A stretch of DNA of 64,000 nucleotides from Nodosilinea sp. FACHB-131 (lineage in GTDB: Bacteria > Cyanobacteriota > Cyanobacteriia > Phormidesmidales > Phormidesmidaceae). Positions 62,701 to 64,000 of the stretch are shown here, piece after piece; position 1 is the first letter of the stretch, and every line of letters begins with the position of its first letter. The notes under the pieces were generated by a model. That model made no database searches. It saw nothing but the letters and a program-made list of their open reading frames with translations, and was not told the origin of the DNA. The stretch is from assembly GCF_014695395.1 (NCBI RefSeq), contig NZ_JACJOF010000008.1:52639-116638 (forward strand), written 5' to 3'. A program made the position numbers and the translations under genes.

Positions 62701-63704
62701 CCCAGATGATGTGGTTTGTCGGCGTCAAGCCTGTGCCCGACTCTCTGGGCCGGGTAAATAAACTGGAGCTGCTGTCGCTGGAAGAACTGGGCCGCCCCCG
62801 CATCGACATCGTGGTCAACTGCTCTGGGGTATTCCGCGATCTCTTCATCAACCAGATGGCCCTGCTCGATCGCGCCGTGAAAATGGCCGCCGAAGCCGAT
62901 GAGCCCTTGGAGATGAACTTCGTCCGCAAGCATGCCCTAGAGCAAGCGGCAGAAATGGGTCTCTCGGTGCGCGAAGCCGCTACCCGCATCTTCTCCAATG
63001 CTTCGGGTTCTTATTCCTCCAACATCAACCTGGCGGTGGAAAACAGCACCTGGGAGAACGAGGCCGAACTCCAGGAGATGTACCTGAAGCGCAAGTCCTT
63101 TGCCTTCAACTCCGATAACCCTGGCGTCATGGATAGCAACCGGGGTCTGTTTGAGTCGGCCCTGAAGACTGCCGAGGCCACCTTCCAAAACCTCGATTCG
63201 TCAGAAATCTCTCTCACCGATGTGTCGCACTACTTCGACTCTGACCCCACCAAGCTGGTGGCTAGTCTGCGCGATGACGGCAAAGCTCCGGCCGCCTACA
63301 TTGCCGACACCACTACCGCCAACGCCCAGGTGCGTACCTTGTCAGAAACGGTGAGACTAGATGCCCGCACCAAGATGCTCAACCCCAAGTGGTACGAGGG
63401 CATGCTCTCCCACGGCTACGAAGGGGTGCGCGAGCTGTCGAAGCGCCTGGTGAATACTATGGGCTGGTCGGCTACGGCGGGCGCCGTCGATAACTGGGTC
63501 TATGAGGACGTGAACACCACCTTCATTCAAGACCCGGAGATGTGCAAGCGCCTGATGGATCTCAACCCCAACTCCTTCCGCCGCATGGTGTCAACTCTGC
63601 TGGAAGTGAACGGGCGCGGCTACTGGGAAACCAGCGATGAAAACTTGGAGAAGCTGCAAGAGCTCTACCAGGAAGTGGAAGACCGGATCGAAGGGGTGGA
63701 ATAG
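59706..63704 (+). CDS. chlH: Magnesium chelatase subunit H (ChlH)
   Basis: 1332 residues, full length. It opens with the ChlH N-terminal domain ([20 protein letters not shown]), continues through the CobN/ChlH core with [20 protein letters not shown], and ends in DRIEGVE. ChlH binds protoporphyrin IX and inserts Mg2+ with the ATPase subunits ChlI and ChlD, the first committed step of chlorophyll synthesis; it also responds to GUN4. Neither chlI, chlD nor gun4 is in the window. AAGGAG (59691-59696) with 9-nt spacing supports the ATG. A strong terminator follows, so it is probably transcribed alone. Confidence 0.97.
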   Translation: MFTHVKPTVRHIAPDDLNGRHLVKVVYVVLEPQYQSSLSSAIRSINASNSQVAFEVNGYLIEELRDANNYAAFKQDVAEANVFIASLIFIEDLADKVVEAVAPLRDGLDVAVCFPSMPQVMRLNKMGSFSMAQLGQSKSMIASFMKKRKEKSGAGFQDAMLKLLRTLPTVLKYLPVEKAQDARNFMLSFQYWLGGSPENLENFFLMLADRYVITDSQIEGAPQPESLDYQEPVTYPDMGIWHPMAPHMFEDIKEYLNWHASRRDISEDLKDPLAPTIGLVLQRTHLVTGDEAHYVAMVQEFEYLGAKVIPVFAGGLDFSKPVNAYFFDPVDNTKTIVDAVVSLTGFALVGGPARQDHPKAIETLKRLNRPYMVALPLVFQTTEEWEDSDLGLHPIQVALQMAIPELDGAIEPIVLSGRDGLTGRAISLQDRIESITQRAMKWANLRRKPKLDKKLAITVFSFPPDKGNVGTAAYLDVFGSIYKVLEAMKQNGYDVQDLPESPQALLQEVIHDAQAQYASPELNIAYRMPVREYQALTPYAERMEENWGPPPGNLNTDGENMLVYGKAFGNVFIGVQPTFGYEGDPMRLLFSRSASPHHGFAAYYTYLNKIWGADAVLHFGTHGSLEFMPGKQMGMSGTCYPDNLIGSIPNLYYYAANNPSEATIAKRRGYAETISYLTPPAENAGLYKGLKELSELIGSYQSNKESGRAVQIVNAIIETARICNLDKDVELPEGDTGELSNEERDGLVGKIYIKLMEIESRLLPCGLHVVGKPPTAEEAIATLVNIGSLDREEDGIKSLQRLIAESIGRDIDDIYGNSDRGHLADVQLLYDINQGVRAAISALVHEQIDAEGRVSMVSRLNFLNIGRKEPWIRALHEAGYKNVDADAIKPLMEYLEFCLEQVCADNELGALLQALEGEYLLPGPGGDPIRNPDVLPTGKNIHALDPQSIPTTAAVQSAKIVVDRLLERQRQENGGAYPETIATVLWGTDNIKTYGESLAQMMWFVGVKPVPDSLGRVNKLELLSLEELGRPRIDIVVNCSGVFRDLFINQMALLDRAVKMAAEADEPLEMNFVRKHALEQAAEMGLSVREAATRIFSNASGSYSSNINLAVENSTWENEAELQEMYLKRKSFAFNSDNPGVMDSNRGLFESALKTAEATFQNLDSSEISLTDVSHYFDSDPTKLVASLRDDGKAPAAYIADTTTANAQVRTLSETVRLDARTKMLNPKWYEGMLSHGYEGVRELSKRLVNTMGWSATAGAVDNWVYEDVNTTFIQDPEMCKRLMDLNPNSFRRMVSTLLEVNGRGYWETSDENLEKLQELYQEVEDRIEGVE

Positions 63705-63723
63705 ACCCTAGCTGTGGGCTAAC

Positions 63724-63755
63724 AAAAAGGGGTGGGCGCAAGCCCACCCCTTTTT
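63724..63755 (+). terminator. Rho-independent terminator of chlH
   Basis: Perfect stem AAAAAGGGGTGGGC/GCCCACCCCTTTTT with loop GCAA and a T5 tail, 19 bp after the chlH stop. Confidence 0.92.
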
Positions 63756-63953
63756 GCTGAACGGTGTCCCCCACGACGCGGTGGGCAGGGTCAGGATATC
63801 CACCGCGATCGCCCAGAGCTGCGCCATTATCGCGCCTACTAACGCTGCGATCGCTGTAACCTGGTCTTTGTGCGGCCTGACAGCTTATATTGCAGTCGAA
63901 GGTGTAATTAGGACAATATAGAGGGAAGTGCGTCTACTGTACCCCCACGTCTG

Positions 63954-64000
63954 ATGCCAGCCGCTTATAGTGATGACCTCCGTAACAAAGTGCTTGCTGC
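63954..64000 (+). mobile_element. Start of an IS630-family transposase (cut by window edge)
   Basis: ATG at 63954 reads MPAAYSDDLRNKVLAA to the window end. This matches the N-terminal helix-turn-helix of IS630-family transposases (MPxxYSxDLRxxVxxA). No terminal inverted repeat could be delimited within 63756-63953. Only 15 codons are visible. Confidence 0.75.

Overview
The window is chromosomal DNA from a cyanobacterium. GCGATCGC (HIP1) palindromes are scattered throughout, and the gene content is cyanobacterial: chlH (Mg-chelatase), menG, crtD, ycf51, a hetZ-patU pair, a Mo-nitrogenase C-terminal-like protein and DUF1400 and DUF1206 proteins. HetZ and PatU point to a filamentous lineage, but nothing here shows whether it makes heterocysts. 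GC-rich housekeeping genes alternate with AT-richer accessory patches. The exact genus cannot be fixed from the sequence; a non-heterocystous Leptolyngbya/Nodosilinea-like organism is only a guess.

Layout. 0-6.5 kb: patU-like (partial) and hetZ on the minus strand, a cyanobacterial conserved gene, tRNA-Val(CAC), an AI-2E-family permease, a 52-residue Pmp3/YqaE membrane peptide with its own terminator, a DUF1206 membrane protein and a PAP2 phosphatase. 6.5-12.6 kb: one 2059-residue hybrid sensor kinase with two kinase cores and two receiver domains. 13-22.3 kb: mostly minus-strand housekeeping genes (DUF445, menG, a type IV pilin, an SDR protein, sppA, tatA, an aminotransferase overlapping an iron-type dehydrogenase, ycf51). 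22.7-32.5 kb: a lipoprotein, crtD, two conserved unknowns, a GT39-type membrane glycosyltransferase, a Tat-exported S66 LD-carboxypeptidase divergent from a TPMT-like methyltransferase, and a HEAT-repeat protein.

32.5-37.05 kb is an accessory patch bounded on the left by the HEAT-repeat gene and on the right by a decayed copy of that gene's 3' end. It holds a 21-bp tandem array, a small gene with a hairpin over its ribosome site, a structured non-coding element, a duplicated-domain membrane protein, a Coa1-family protein, MITE-like repeats, one complete DUF433/DUF5615 toxin-antitoxin pair and a second pair whose toxin is broken.

37-46.6 kb: SpoIID-like protein, a carotene-isomerase-like oxidoreductase, a TPR protein, a small gene overlapping a truncated AbiEii-like nucleotidyltransferase, a mosaic pentapeptide-repeat membrane protein, prfC, and a TerB/Mo-nitrogenase-C fusion. 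46.6-52.1 kb: a long non-coding stretch with a second copy of the structured element, an acyltransferase, a three-gene cluster of unknown function ending in a strong terminator, and a cleavable LexA-type repressor behind two perfect palindromes. 52-64 kb: DUF1400 hydrolase, three minus-strand genes, an IscA/SufA-type protein with a TPR protein, a DUF305 lipoprotein, full-length chlH with a terminator, and the first codons of an IS630-family transposase at the right edge.

I found no complete new system. The best leads are the duplicated non-coding element (33.4 and 47.0 kb), the 32.5-37 kb patch with its toxin-antitoxin decay, and the mosaic pentapeptide-repeat protein beside AbiEii debris.
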